In this document: piece after piece, positions 1-8,698 of the stretch
How positions within the stretch are numbered: position 1 is the stretch's first letter
Layout of the letters: the number at the start of each line of letters is the position of its first letter
Virus record (IMG/VR): IMGVR_UViG_3300025674_000224
Coordinates: 1-31,144 of that record
Source: a virus
Length of the DNA: 31,144 nt
Reading direction: 5' to 3' (one strand)
Notes under the pieces: generated by a model
Told to the model about the DNA's origin: nothing
Database searches by the model: none
What the model saw: only the letters and a program-made list of their open reading frames with translations
Translations under genes and position numbers: made by a program

Positions 1-25
1 TTAATAATGTTTGGAGAAGGATAAG

Positions 26-199
26 ATGAGTGGTTTATTTTATTTTTTGATTGGATGGTTTTTTGCTATTATGTTCAAAAAGGTTGTATATACTCAACGC
101 GATAAGAATAAGCAGTTTAGTAAATGGAAGATGGTAAACAATTGGGGTGAAGGTGGAAACTCCGTAAGAAGAAATGTAAGTGGTTTATTTAAGAAATAA
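26..199 (+). CDS. Small single-pass membrane protein of unknown function
   Basis: This encodes a 57-residue protein that I do not recognise. Its first ~17 residues (SGLFYFLIGWFFAIMF) form one hydrophobic, aromatic-rich helix. A basic tail rich in Lys and Arg follows, so an N-terminal membrane anchor with a cytoplasmic tail fits best. A TTG at 11 is in frame but lies against the purine-rich Shine-Dalgarno GGAGAAGG (13-20). The ATG at 26 has the correct spacing and is the start chosen here. Its TAA shares the A at 199 with the ATG of the next gene (TAATG), which implies translational coupling to the RNA-ligase-like gene. Coding is supported by the RBS and coupling, not by homology. Confidence 0.6.
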   Translation: MSGLFYFLIGWFFAIMFKKVVYTQRDKNKQFSKWKMVNNWGEGGNSVRRNVSGLFKK

Positions 200-924
200 T
201 GTTTATTCCAGATAAGACATATTGTGATGCCTTAGTAGAAGAGTGCTCGGATGTTATAAAACAAGATTTTATTATAGATGGTTATAATATATCTTGTTAT
301 TTTCATAATAACATAGATCATGCTTCAATGCTTTATTATCAAGCGTTTGAGTTAGATGGTCTAACTTTTGTGAAGAATAGTAGTTTTGTTTGGGATAGAT
401 ATTTGATGACGCATAAATTATATTATCTCAACGAAAATGATTTAGTAAATGCAAATGATTTATCAGATGGTCAAATAGTAAACGCAACAGAGATAGTAGA
501 GGGTGAAACATTTATTTTTATAAAGTTACCTAATGGTAGAATAATACCTAAAACTAAGATGAGTTTTGATGATGATGTCTGTAGTGAAGTAAAAAGAATA
601 TCAAAAGAAAATAGAGATTTAAGAATATTAGTTAGTGGTTGTATGAAGAATAACCTACAACCCATATTTAAGTATCATAATAATAATATAACTTTAATAG
701 CGGTTAGAACAGCTACAGGTGAATACGCTGATTTAAAAAATGTTGATTTTAATATAATGAAGTCAATAACATATGAAATAGATGATGATCAATCTGATGT
801 ACAATATTGGATTGAGTATTCTAAACAAAAAGAAAACATTATAGGTTGGGTTTTATACTTTAATGATAGGATGATAAAACTAAACACCAGATGGTTTAAA
901 ATAAAACAAAAAAAATCTTCATAA
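199..924 (+). CDS. T4 RNA ligase 1 (gp63)-like protein lacking the catalytic lysine
   Basis: The 241-residue protein aligns by eye along its length with the nucleotidyltransferase domain of T4 Rnl1/gp63 (374 aa). Matching landmarks are FELDG (50-54), LYYLNEN (74-80), the stretch NNITLIAVRTATGEY (162-176, like T4 NVRENETGEY), YEID (192-195) and ENIIGWV (212-218, like T4 ENIEGYV). The active site is destroyed. The motif I KEDGS becomes IVEGE (99-103), and there is no Lys between 73 and 109. The motif IV Glu is Ile215, and the motif V KIKSDWY becomes KLNTRWF (227-233), losing one Lys. The C-terminal tRNA-specificity domain is missing. Ligation is therefore unlikely. T4 gp63 also promotes tail-fibre attachment, independently of ligase activity, and the position beside tail genes and fibres makes such a role a reasonable inference. 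The gene is followed by a strong terminator hairpin. Confidence 0.75.
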   Translation: MFIPDKTYCDALVEECSDVIKQDFIIDGYNISCYFHNNIDHASMLYYQAFELDGLTFVKNSSFVWDRYLMTHKLYYLNENDLVNANDLSDGQIVNATEIVEGETFIFIKLPNGRIIPKTKMSFDDDVCSEVKRISKENRDLRILVSGCMKNNLQPIFKYHNNNITLIAVRTATGEYADLKNVDFNIMKSITYEIDDDQSDVQYWIEYSKQKENIIGWVLYFNDRMIKLNTRWFKIKQKKSS

Positions 925-928
925 CAAT

Positions 929-965
929 TCCCTTTAATATATTTATATTAGAGGGATTTTATTTT
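929..965 (+). terminator. Rho-independent terminator after the ligase-like gene
   Basis: A 12-bp stem pairs 929-940 with 945-956 (one G-U pair), closes on a 4-nt loop, and is followed by a T-rich tract at 957-965. It begins 5 nt after the stop codon of the ligase-like gene and ends 13 nt before the gp13 ATG, separating the two transcription units. The apex carries TATTTATA (940-947), which is TATAAATA on the minus strand. Confidence 0.8.
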
Positions 966-978
966 ATGGAGATTATAC

Positions 979-2214
979 ATGGCTTTTGATAACTTCTTCA
1001 CAGAGTTGACTCAACCTGCTGTAGATACTGATTTTTCTGGTGTTTTTGGAACGCTGGCTCAGGAATTTGCCTTAAGTGCTGATTTGCGTTCTTTATCTGC
1101 AGAGAGTACTGAGATTGTTAAATGGGTTAGATATCGTTTAGGTGAACCTAAAATACCCGTTGAATTAGATAACAATCAGATTTTCGCAGCTTTTGAAGAA
1201 TCTAATATAGAATACGGTGCAATTGTTAATAAATCACAAGCATCTAATTGGTTAAGTACACTATATGGCTTAAACAACGATTTTTCCTCTCAGAATTTAA
1301 CCAACAAACTTCCATATCCCACATTAGACTACTTAATGAGACTAGCTAATCCTTATGCTAGTGAAGCTGGTGTTGGTGGAGTTCAAAATCAAAGACTGGC
1401 TAAGGTTACTATAACTGCTGGTAACGATAGAACTGACTATAATCTACTAACAGACTTCATAGATAAAGATACTAACGACACAATAGAAAATTATGTAAAA
1501 AGTGTTAATGGTGGTAAAATAGATGTTAGAAATGTAATGCATAATGAACCTTCATCTATTTATCGTTATTATGATCCATATTCAAGCGTAAACCTTATGC
1601 AACAAGAGTTTGGATACGAAAGTTTTAATATGGAAACTGCTTTTTATATGTTACCTATCTATGCTGATGTTTTAAGAGGTGGTTTATTAGAAACAAATGA
1701 TAGAGTTAGAAGAAGTAATCACAGTTATCATATAGCTGGTGATAGGATAAGATTTTTACCTCAACCAAATGTAAATACTAATGTTTGGATTGAATATACA
1801 GTAGCAATGGATCCATTTAATCCAGATTTTGCGGTTGACACTGGAGACCCTAGTGTTAATGGTATTACTAGCATACATAATATTCCTTTTACAGACATTA
1901 AATATGAAGATTGTAATGCTTCTGGTAAGTCTTGGATAAGGCAATATTGTTTGGCTGTTTCTATGGAAATGTTAGGTAGAATTAGACGTAAATTTTCTTC
2001 TATACCTATTCCTAATGGTGAAATACAATTAGATGGTGATGCTTTGATACAAGAAGCTATAGAAAAACAACAACAACTAAAAGAAAACTTAAAAGAAGAA
2101 TTAAAGGAATTAAATAATGTTGAGTTAATGCAGCGTCAAGCTGATATGGCGGAAGCTATGGAAAGACAATTGCAGCTTGTTCCACAACACTCACCAATAC
2201 TCATGTTAGGATAA
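979..2214 (+). CDS. gp13: Neck protein, T4 gp13-like (head-tail connector)
   Basis: This encodes a 411-residue soluble protein with GGAG (968-971) upstream of the ATG. The N-terminal half has a connector-like segment (VKWVRYRLGEPKIPVEL at ~47-63, then FAAFEESNIEYG). A central region contains RVRRSNHSYHI and RIRFLPQPNVNTNVWIEY. The C-terminal ~60 residues are Gln/Glu/Lys-rich and predicted helical or coiled coil. It is longer than T4 gp13 (309 aa). I assign it from remembered marine T4-like neck proteins together with its place directly before gp14- and gp15-like genes, as in T4. In T4, gp13 and gp14 form the collar that closes the filled head and accepts the tail. It is the first gene after a terminator. 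The exact identity is moderately certain; a head-tail connector is likely. Confidence 0.6.
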   Translation: MAFDNFFTELTQPAVDTDFSGVFGTLAQEFALSADLRSLSAESTEIVKWVRYRLGEPKIPVELDNNQIFAAFEESNIEYGAIVNKSQASNWLSTLYGLNNDFSSQNLTNKLPYPTLDYLMRLANPYASEAGVGGVQNQRLAKVTITAGNDRTDYNLLTDFIDKDTNDTIENYVKSVNGGKIDVRNVMHNEPSSIYRYYDPYSSVNLMQQEFGYESFNMETAFYMLPIYADVLRGGLLETNDRVRRSNHSYHIAGDRIRFLPQPNVNTNVWIEYTVAMDPFNPDFAVDTGDPSVNGITSIHNIPFTDIKYEDCNASGKSWIRQYCLAVSMEMLGRIRRKFSSIPIPNGEIQLDGDALIQEAIEKQQQLKENLKEELKELNNVELMQRQADMAEAMERQLQLVPQHSPILMLG

Positions 2215-2217
2215 TAG

Positions 2218-2757
2218 ATGGCAGGAAGAGATTTACCTAATAGCGCAACAGCAGATACTAATTATGGATTATTTTTTACTCCTAGAGATATGTCGTTATT
2301 TAATGACTATTCTACGGAATTATTGGAAATCATTGCTAAAACGAAGGTAAAATATTGGAGGGTAGAAAAAGATTTCTCAGACCCTAATGATATATATGGA
2401 GAGAGTGATAAAAAAGTAACAAGAGAGCCTATAGAAGTTTTTTGTTGGATTATGTTAGACGATCCTGTTACTCAAACAGGTCAATATACAACTGAGGTAA
2501 AAAGAAATATTGAATGTTATATGCATAAAGATAGACTTAATGAAGTTGGTCTTGTTCCAAGAATAGGTGATTTTATTGAATATGATAATCAATATTTTGA
2601 AATTACTACAGCTGATGTTCCAAGAAATGTTTTTTCTTATGAACAAACAAAGTTAGGCGTGATAGTGAGATGTATATCTGTTCGCGAAGATGTTTTTTCT
2701 GGTAATCGTGATAGCACTAATACTGAAATAGAACACGATTCAGCCAACCCATATTAA
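2218..2757 (+). CDS. gp14: Neck protein, T4 gp14-like
   Basis: This encodes a 179-residue protein starting 3 nt after the gp13 stop, with AGGATAA as a weak ribosome site. The stretch GLVPRIGDFIEYDNQYFEIT (residues ~117-136) resembles the T4 gp14 segment in which the protein is read as EGDLIYFPMDNSLFEI. An aromatic-rich segment precedes it (KYWRVEKDFSDPNDIYGE). This 'GD.I.Y...YFEI' pattern is typical of neck and head-completion proteins. T4 gp14 is larger (256 aa), so this would be a compact version lacking the C-terminal extension. Position between gp13- and gp15-like genes supports the call. A generic head-tail adaptor is the main alternative. Confidence 0.55.
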   Translation: MAGRDLPNSATADTNYGLFFTPRDMSLFNDYSTELLEIIAKTKVKYWRVEKDFSDPNDIYGESDKKVTREPIEVFCWIMLDDPVTQTGQYTTEVKRNIECYMHKDRLNEVGLVPRIGDFIEYDNQYFEITTADVPRNVFSYEQTKLGVIVRCISVREDVFSGNRDSTNTEIEHDSANPY

Positions 2758-2768
2758 GAGATTTTAAA

Positions 2769-3590
2769 ATGGCAGAAGCAAAAAGTGAATTATCAACAAT
2801 TATTGAGATTGATGAAGTAAACATACTTTCTATTGATAAAGCTGTTTACGATTGGTTTGATAAAAAACATCCAACAATAATAAAAGGACGTAAGGTTCCT
2901 GTTTTATTTGGTGGTTGGGAACGTTTTGCTCAGATGCAAGGTAATAAAGAAGATGAAACATTAAATAATCTTCGTGACCATAATGGTATGTTGAAATTAC
3001 CTATAATATCTATCCGTAGGGGTGATATAGAACCTAATAACAACAGATTTAGAAAACTAACTGTTGATGGTGAACCTAGTATTACGATTAGTAAAAAAAT
3101 TGCTCCTAGTAAATTTGAAAAAGGTAGAAGAATACCATTTCATCAATTAGAAAATAATGGGTTAAAAGCAACAAATGAAGAACCATCTTATGAAGTTCAT
3201 AGAGTTCCATTCCCAGATTTTATAAATGTTCCTTACACTATAACATTTTGGTCATCTTATGTAAAAGACTCTAACTACTTTAGTGATAAAATTTGGAGTG
3301 AATACTTTTTGGATGATATGGAATATAAAGGTTATTTCTTTTATTCATATTTCAATACATCAACTAATGATAGTAATACACAAGACTTCTCTGGTGAGGA
3401 GAGAATTATTAGAACTACTTATGAACTTCAGTTAGAGGCATATTTAATTTCAAAATCGGAAATAAAAGTTGATAGAACACCATCTAAGATAGTTATGGAA
3501 GAAAACATTATTGATTCTGATGAAGTTGAATTTGAAGGAAAAACAATAGATGAAATTGTAAGTATATTTAATACAACTTATCCATTATAA
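2769..3590 (+). CDS. gp15: Tail completion and sheath stabiliser protein, T4 gp15-like
   Basis: The 273-residue length matches T4 gp15 (272 aa). The segment VPYTITFWSSYVKDSNYFSD followed by KIWSEYF (~155-182) aligns by pattern with the T4 stretch MIYELSIFTRYEDDMFQIVE. An upstream FGGWERFAQMQ and RKLTVDGEPSITIS fit the N-terminal domain. In T4, gp15 forms a hexameric ring terminating the tail tube and sheath and linking to the neck. Gene order gp13-gp14-gp15 matches T4. The C-terminal tail (ESEVEFEGKT-like, acidic) is variable in the family. After it the T4 order breaks: gp16 and gp17 do not follow; fibre genes do. Confidence 0.65.
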   Translation: MAEAKSELSTIIEIDEVNILSIDKAVYDWFDKKHPTIIKGRKVPVLFGGWERFAQMQGNKEDETLNNLRDHNGMLKLPIISIRRGDIEPNNNRFRKLTVDGEPSITISKKIAPSKFEKGRRIPFHQLENNGLKATNEEPSYEVHRVPFPDFINVPYTITFWSSYVKDSNYFSDKIWSEYFLDDMEYKGYFFYSYFNTSTNDSNTQDFSGEERIIRTTYELQLEAYLISKSEIKVDRTPSKIVMEENIIDSDEVEFEGKTIDEIVSIFNTTYPL

Positions 3591-3593
3591 GTT
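3575..3593 (+). terminator. Weak hairpin spanning the gp15 stop codon
   Basis: AACTTAT (3575-3581) and ATAAGTT (3587-3593) form a 7-bp AT-rich stem with a 5-nt loop across the TAA. An AT-rich, T-biased stretch follows but there is no clean T-run. It could attenuate transcription into the fibre genes, or it may be chance in AT-rich DNA. Confidence 0.25.
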
Positions 3594-3626
3594 ATATTTA
3601 TTTTATATAAGTGGAGAAATATATAA

Positions 3627-6197
3627 ATGGCATTAGTAGCAGATATTCAATTACAGAATGGTTCGGTTGTACCAGAGAAACTTGACACAACACAAAATTA
3701 TTCAACTGCCGGTCTTACAGCTACCACAGCTTTAGCGGCAGGTGAAGGACTGCCTATAACAACCAGTGGATTAACTACTTTTGTTACTGCAAATAATTTA
3801 CAAAGTTGGTTTACCTCTACAGCAACAAACGGTGACTCAAGCATTGTATTAAATAATGATAGTAATCAAAAATGGGGCATAAGACTTAAAGGATCAGACA
3901 GTGATAAGTTTATTATAGATGGAGGTGATAACGTAAGTGCTCCATCTATTGAAACAACTTATATGTCAATAAAAACAGCAGGACATTTTGGCTTTGGAAC
4001 AGCTGATCCATCAACAACAACCATTGCTGATTTTGCCGCTTATACTTCAGCATCTGCCGCAATAAACTTAGATAATATAACAGAAGGAACAACAATAAGA
4101 ATAGCTGCTGAAAGTACTAGTGGATCTTTTGGTACTATATCTAATAATAATGTTGGTTTAAGAGTTAATGGAAATACAATTGCTACTGTAAATAGTAATG
4201 GTATTGATTTAGAGGCAGGCAAATTATATACTGTTAATGGACAACAAGTTTTAGGTGGAGCTATAGAAACAACAAAAGGTTGGCCTAATTATGTTTCAAC
4301 GACTAATGATGCTGTAAAAATAACTTTTGTTGATATTAAGGATAGTAGATTTGTTTGGGATTGGGAATATGCAAAAAAATATACAAGATTAACTTCTTGG
4401 TATTCTGTTTTGGGTGAAGTACCTAGATATGGTATACTTTTAATAGACGCTAGTCAAAACGCACTAACTTGGGTTGATAGAGATGATGATGTGTTAACTG
4501 CGTATATGACATTTAATGTTGGTGCAAATAATATTATATCAGGCACAACTATAAAAGATTATAGTTTCTTAGACTTTAAACTATATGTAGCCACTGATGA
4601 TAGCGGACTTATAATAATTGACTTTTTGGAAGATAGAGCCTATCGTGTAACTAATATTGGTGTTGATTCATATAATGGAACCATATCAGAAAGAAATGAT
4701 GGTAATGGATGGACAACTATTTCCACAGCTGCTGTTGTTCACGACATAGTATTAGCTAATCTTAATGTTAACTCAGTTAGTGTAGCGAGAGATCCTGCTG
4801 GCGAAGAGGATAGTTTTATTAGACCACTTCACTTCTGGGCAGCTGCATGTGGAACAGGCTCAGATGCTACTTCTACTGGTGGGTTATCTATATTTAACCC
4901 CGAAACTAATAAAGTTTATGATGATGATACTGTAACTCCAAGAAATGTTAAAGATGTTAAAATATTGGAGGATGGTAAGGTTTGGTGGATAAAAGATGAT
5001 AACACAGATGATATTATTAGATATGCAACAAGTATTAGATCTATTTTAAGTGATAATTATGGTTCTCATAGTTTTAGTCCTTCTCTAACTGATGGTCAAA
5101 AATTAGTAAGTGTAACAACAGATGACTTAAATTCAATAGACGCATACCCACAAGGTTATTTGAACGGAAGTTTAGCTATTCATACATATGACCAAGCAAA
5201 AGGTATTCACTTTATACACAATGATGAGACTAATCCTAATTTATCAGCTTTTTATGTTATAACATCTGGATATACTACTCCTTATATGAGAGGTGGGCGA
5301 GTTGGTGGTTGGCCTTTGGGTGATGTTTTAGATAAGAGTGGAATAGGTAATAATTTTACAAACAATAATACTGTAACTTTTTCAACAACTAATGCTCCTT
5401 ATAGTAACAAAGCTATTTTTAATGGAACAAACCAGTATTTGTCATTAACAACAAGTGATTTTGCTTTTGGAACTAATTCAGCTTATTTTTCTGGGTGGAT
5501 TAGGAGTTCTTCTTCTATTAACCCTTCCGGAACAGAAATGGTTATTAACGCTTTTGACTCCGTTGGCCCAGATAACGCATTTCAAATATATTATGATACA
5601 TCTGGTTTTTTAAATTTCGCAGTACAAGATGATGTAGGTTCTACTGTAACGGTTACTTCGCCGGGTGATTTATATGATACAGAATGGCACTTTGTAGTAG
5701 CACAGAGAAATGCTACTGATGATGTTATAGAACTTTGGGTTGATGGTTTTCTTGTAAAGTCAGCAGCTTTTTCTGATACTGGTGTTAACAATACCACTAC
5801 AATTCATGTTGGTGCAAACAACGCAGTAGCTGAGTTTTTTGCTGGGGAAGTATCAAATATAACATTTAGTAATGATGTTCACTTATCAAGAAAAGAGATA
5901 ATTGGTGAGTATACAAGAGGTAAAGTTACTATTTCTCAAGTAACAACTCAGATAACATCGGACACTATAACATCTATTAATGTAGATATAGATAGTGCAT
6001 ATGCTATAGTAGCTGCAAATAACACAGCTAATATAATTGACTTACTAAAAGGTCATTTGTATAGTAGTGATGCTGTTACTAGCGGAACATTAAATGATGT
6101 TGATATAAAAACTATGATTGGTTCTTATACACCTCATTATTTATTAGGAGGTTCATTAAGTATAGAACAAGTAGCAGCTAACACAATAATTGACTAA
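3627..6197 (+). CDS. Tail fibre 1 with propeller-like and LamG-type domains
   Basis: The 856-residue protein starts with GVALV-type fibre sequence (ADIQLQNGSVVPEKLD at ~5-20), a common phage fibre N-terminus. Residues ~40-210 are Asn/Ser/Thr/Gly-rich shaft with one FGFGTADPS module. Residues ~215-560 contain repeated short beta segments such as YGILLIDASQNALTWVDRD, KLYVATDDSGLIIIDFL and KVWWIKDD, suggesting a beta-propeller. Residues ~572-766 look like a concanavalin/LamG-type jelly roll (AIFNGTNQYLSL, FSGWIRSS, EWHFVVAQRN, IELWVDGFLVKSAAF), which usually binds glycans. No S74 domain is present. The RBS is GGAG at 3612-3615. It is the first gene of the fibre block and probably a receptor-binding fibre or spike. 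Confidence 0.75.
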   Translation: MALVADIQLQNGSVVPEKLDTTQNYSTAGLTATTALAAGEGLPITTSGLTTFVTANNLQSWFTSTATNGDSSIVLNNDSNQKWGIRLKGSDSDKFIIDGGDNVSAPSIETTYMSIKTAGHFGFGTADPSTTTIADFAAYTSASAAINLDNITEGTTIRIAAESTSGSFGTISNNNVGLRVNGNTIATVNSNGIDLEAGKLYTVNGQQVLGGAIETTKGWPNYVSTTNDAVKITFVDIKDSRFVWDWEYAKKYTRLTSWYSVLGEVPRYGILLIDASQNALTWVDRDDDVLTAYMTFNVGANNIISGTTIKDYSFLDFKLYVATDDSGLIIIDFLEDRAYRVTNIGVDSYNGTISERNDGNGWTTISTAAVVHDIVLANLNVNSVSVARDPAGEEDSFIRPLHFWAAACGTGSDATSTGGLSIFNPETNKVYDDDTVTPRNVKDVKILEDGKVWWIKDDNTDDIIRYATSIRSILSDNYGSHSFSPSLTDGQKLVSVTTDDLNSIDAYPQGYLNGSLAIHTYDQAKGIHFIHNDETNPNLSAFYVITSGYTTPYMRGGRVGGWPLGDVLDKSGIGNNFTNNNTVTFSTTNAPYSNKAIFNGTNQYLSLTTSDFAFGTNSAYFSGWIRSSSSINPSGTEMVINAFDSVGPDNAFQIYYDTSGFLNFAVQDDVGSTVTVTSPGDLYDTEWHFVVAQRNATDDVIELWVDGFLVKSAAFSDTGVNNTTTIHVGANNAVAEFFAGEVSNITFSNDVHLSRKEIIGEYTRGKVTISQVTTQITSDTITSINVDIDSAYAIVAANNTANIIDLLKGHLYSSDAVTSGTLNDVDIKTMIGSYTPHYLLGGSLSIEQVAANTIID

Positions 6198-6211
6198 ATA
6201 GAGTAATAAAC

Positions 6212-7018
6212 ATGGCACTAAAATTTTCTGAAAGACAAGAAATAACGAGACAACTTAAAGAGTTTTTTGAAGTATCTGGTGGTGGTATTCAAATAACAAA
6301 TGATGTTGCTAATAGATTGTTAACTGCTGGTGGTGATGGGCAATCAGTTGTTGGTCAAGCAAATCTTACTTTTAATGGAACACAATTAGATTTAACAGCT
6401 AATGCAGTAATAACCACAAATGCTGCGAGTAATGCTCCTATTTTGGATGTTTTTAATTCCAATACAACATCCAGTGCTAAACCTATGTTTAGATTAGGTG
6501 TTGACGCTACGTCATCATTGGAAATTTACAGAAACGGTAATGATCCAACTATATATCTAAATGCTAATCAAAGTGGAAATGGCGCAATGGCTCTTCAAAC
6601 TAGAGGAGCTACAAGAATATTAATGGATGCAGATATAGGATTCTATGATAACACTGTTTCTTCATTAGATTTTTATTGGGATACAACAAACTCTGCGTTA
6701 AGTATCGTAAGTGATGGTGGATCTTCTATAACTTCTCCAAAATCTGCGTTGGATGTTCGTGGTAGTTTGACTTTGGGAGAAGCTACTTCCAATGCTATTT
6801 TAAATACTAATGAATTCGGTAAGATAGAATTTTATAGTTATGATAATAGTGTTAATTCATCTGGTGTAACCTCAAAAATAGTAAATATAGCAACAGCTGA
6901 TTTTTCGGCATCAAATAATAATCACCGTTTAGGATTTTTTATTAACGATGGACTAACTAACACCGGTACACTTCAAGAGCGTTTGAGTATACTACAAAAT
7001 GGCAATATCGGCATCGGT
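6212..7018 (+). repeat. N-terminal fibre anchor duplication, copy 1
   Basis: The first ~270 codons of fibre 2 correspond residue for residue with those of fibre 5 (copy 2 at about 13934-14743). Differences are largely synonymous at DNA level or conservative at protein level, with a less conserved window around residues 95-145. Similarity collapses right after the first GN[VI]G[IV]G module. Confidence 0.85.
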
Positions 7019-8689
7019 AAAATAGACCCTTCTTACTCTTTGCAAGTTAATTCTCAAACAGCAACCGATGCAAACTATATAGTAGCTGGAGATACAACTT
7101 TTGTTGCGGCTTTAGGAAGTCAAGATAGTCCGGGTATAGCTCAAGAAGCATTTGTTGGTACATTAACTAATCACGATTTTAAATTAAAAACTAATGACAC
7201 TGAACAAATGCGTATCACAAGCGCAGGTAATGTTTTAGTTAACACAACAGCCCTTAATTCCTCACCTCTTAATGTTAATAATGAAATATCTTTAGGTGAT
7301 TCTGCTGATGAAAGAGGAATTGTTAATTTCTCATCCAGTGAATTAACACTTGGAACAAGAACTTCTTCTATAAATTATTTTAACACACTTAGAGTTAAGG
7401 AAGGAACAGTTGCTGTAGGAGCATCAAATACCAATGCATTAGGAAATGGTGGAACACCAATTATATTACAAGTAGGTGGGGATGGTTCAGCTGACTTACA
7501 ACTTTATACAACTTGTGTTAATGGTGGAGCTGGTAACACTATTAGTTTTGGAACATCTGGTGCATCAAGCACAAAACAAAGTGCTACTATATCATCATTA
7601 TTAGAATCAGCTGTAACAACTCATGCAACTGGTAATTTAGTATTTGGCACTAATGGTGGTGCTGGGATAACTGAAAGAGCCAGATTTAGAAGTGGTGGTT
7701 GTTTGTTTTTATTAGGTGGTAATGGAGTTTTAAGTGGTTATACATCACAAGAGCCATTAAATGTTTTTGGTAATGGTGGTGGTATAATGATTTTTAGAAA
7801 TGATACAGCTGCACCTACAAACACACAAGTATTGGGTAGTTTGGGATTTAAGGGGATAGATAGTGCAAACTCTAATGCAGCTGCTGAAGCAAAAATAGAA
7901 GCTGTAGCTACAGAAAATCACAGTGGTTCCACGGCACAAACAGAATTACAGTTTTACACTAAACCTACTGGAACTGGTCCGGGTAGTGCTCCAAGAAAAG
8001 CTATGACTATTGATGCAGCTGGTAGTATAGATCAAGATGGTCCTTATCTGTATTTGGGTGGTAGAGCAGGAACATATAATGGTGTAATAAACAACCCAGC
8101 TTCTATTAGAATAAATTTTGACTCTAATAATAATTCTACAACAGAATCTTTTGATATAGGTCATAATCAATGCGCTATAGACTCAAATAACAAATTATTT
8201 GGTGTTTGTGAAAATGGTAATGTATGTATTTATTCTGGTAATTTATATATTAATAAGGGAAGTTCTACTTCTGGTTTTATAACCACAGTTGAGTGTCAAG
8301 TTAGTTGTTCTACAACAATGGATATTTTAATACTTGCGTCAGAATTTAAAGTATTAGAAGTTTTTGGATCCGTTAATCCTAATGTTAATGGTTCAGCTGA
8401 ATATCGAGATATCATACATATGTATATATACAATGGTATAGGGTATAGCGCTCCAAATGTTAGTAATTTTATTTATACACAACAAATATCACCTATAGCA
8501 AGAACCATCTATCCTTCTGGAAGTAGTTGTTCTGCAGATACTCCAATTGTTGCTAATTGGTATAATGGAGTTACTTTAACTGATAATATTGCAACTACTG
8601 ATCACAACAGTTATTGTATAAGGTTGTGTATGGATTCAGCTCTCGTTGGATCAAGTGAATTCTGTGTTTCAATAACAAAAAGATATTAG
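6212..8689 (+). CDS. Tail fibre 2, shared anchor with unique C-terminal head
   Basis: This encodes 825 residues. Residues 1 to ~270 are a near-copy of the N-terminus of the fibre at 13934 (MALKFSERQEITRQLKEFFE at 1-20), probably the attachment and shaft-start region. A shaft follows with modules such as GNIGIGKIDPSYSLQV (~264-279) and AGNVLVNTTALNSSPLNV. Gly/Ser/Thr/Asn-rich beta-helical shaft continues to ~685. The last ~135 residues are a compact, aromatic, Cys-containing region (SCSTTMDILILASEFKVLEV, then HMYIYNGIGY and the end SSEFCVSITKRY) that is not S74 and that I do not recognise; a TNF/C1q-like jelly roll is one possibility. The ATG is 15 nt after the previous stop. Confidence 0.75.
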   Translation: MALKFSERQEITRQLKEFFEVSGGGIQITNDVANRLLTAGGDGQSVVGQANLTFNGTQLDLTANAVITTNAASNAPILDVFNSNTTSSAKPMFRLGVDATSSLEIYRNGNDPTIYLNANQSGNGAMALQTRGATRILMDADIGFYDNTVSSLDFYWDTTNSALSIVSDGGSSITSPKSALDVRGSLTLGEATSNAILNTNEFGKIEFYSYDNSVNSSGVTSKIVNIATADFSASNNNHRLGFFINDGLTNTGTLQERLSILQNGNIGIGKIDPSYSLQVNSQTATDANYIVAGDTTFVAALGSQDSPGIAQEAFVGTLTNHDFKLKTNDTEQMRITSAGNVLVNTTALNSSPLNVNNEISLGDSADERGIVNFSSSELTLGTRTSSINYFNTLRVKEGTVAVGASNTNALGNGGTPIILQVGGDGSADLQLYTTCVNGGAGNTISFGTSGASSTKQSATISSLLESAVTTHATGNLVFGTNGGAGITERARFRSGGCLFLLGGNGVLSGYTSQEPLNVFGNGGGIMIFRNDTAAPTNTQVLGSLGFKGIDSANSNAAAEAKIEAVATENHSGSTAQTELQFYTKPTGTGPGSAPRKAMTIDAAGSIDQDGPYLYLGGRAGTYNGVINNPASIRINFDSNNNSTTESFDIGHNQCAIDSNNKLFGVCENGNVCIYSGNLYINKGSSTSGFITTVECQVSCSTTMDILILASEFKVLEVFGSVNPNVNGSAEYRDIIHMYIYNGIGYSAPNVSNFIYTQQISPIARTIYPSGSSCSADTPIVANWYNGVTLTDNIATTDHNSYCIRLCMDSALVGSSEFCVSITKRY

Positions 8690-8698
8690 AGGTATTAA

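Noticed and set aside
3622-3629. TATAAATG as a late promoter before fibre 1
   Set aside because: It contains the start codon of the gene, so it could not drive its own translated message; it is a by-product of an AT-rich RBS spacer.
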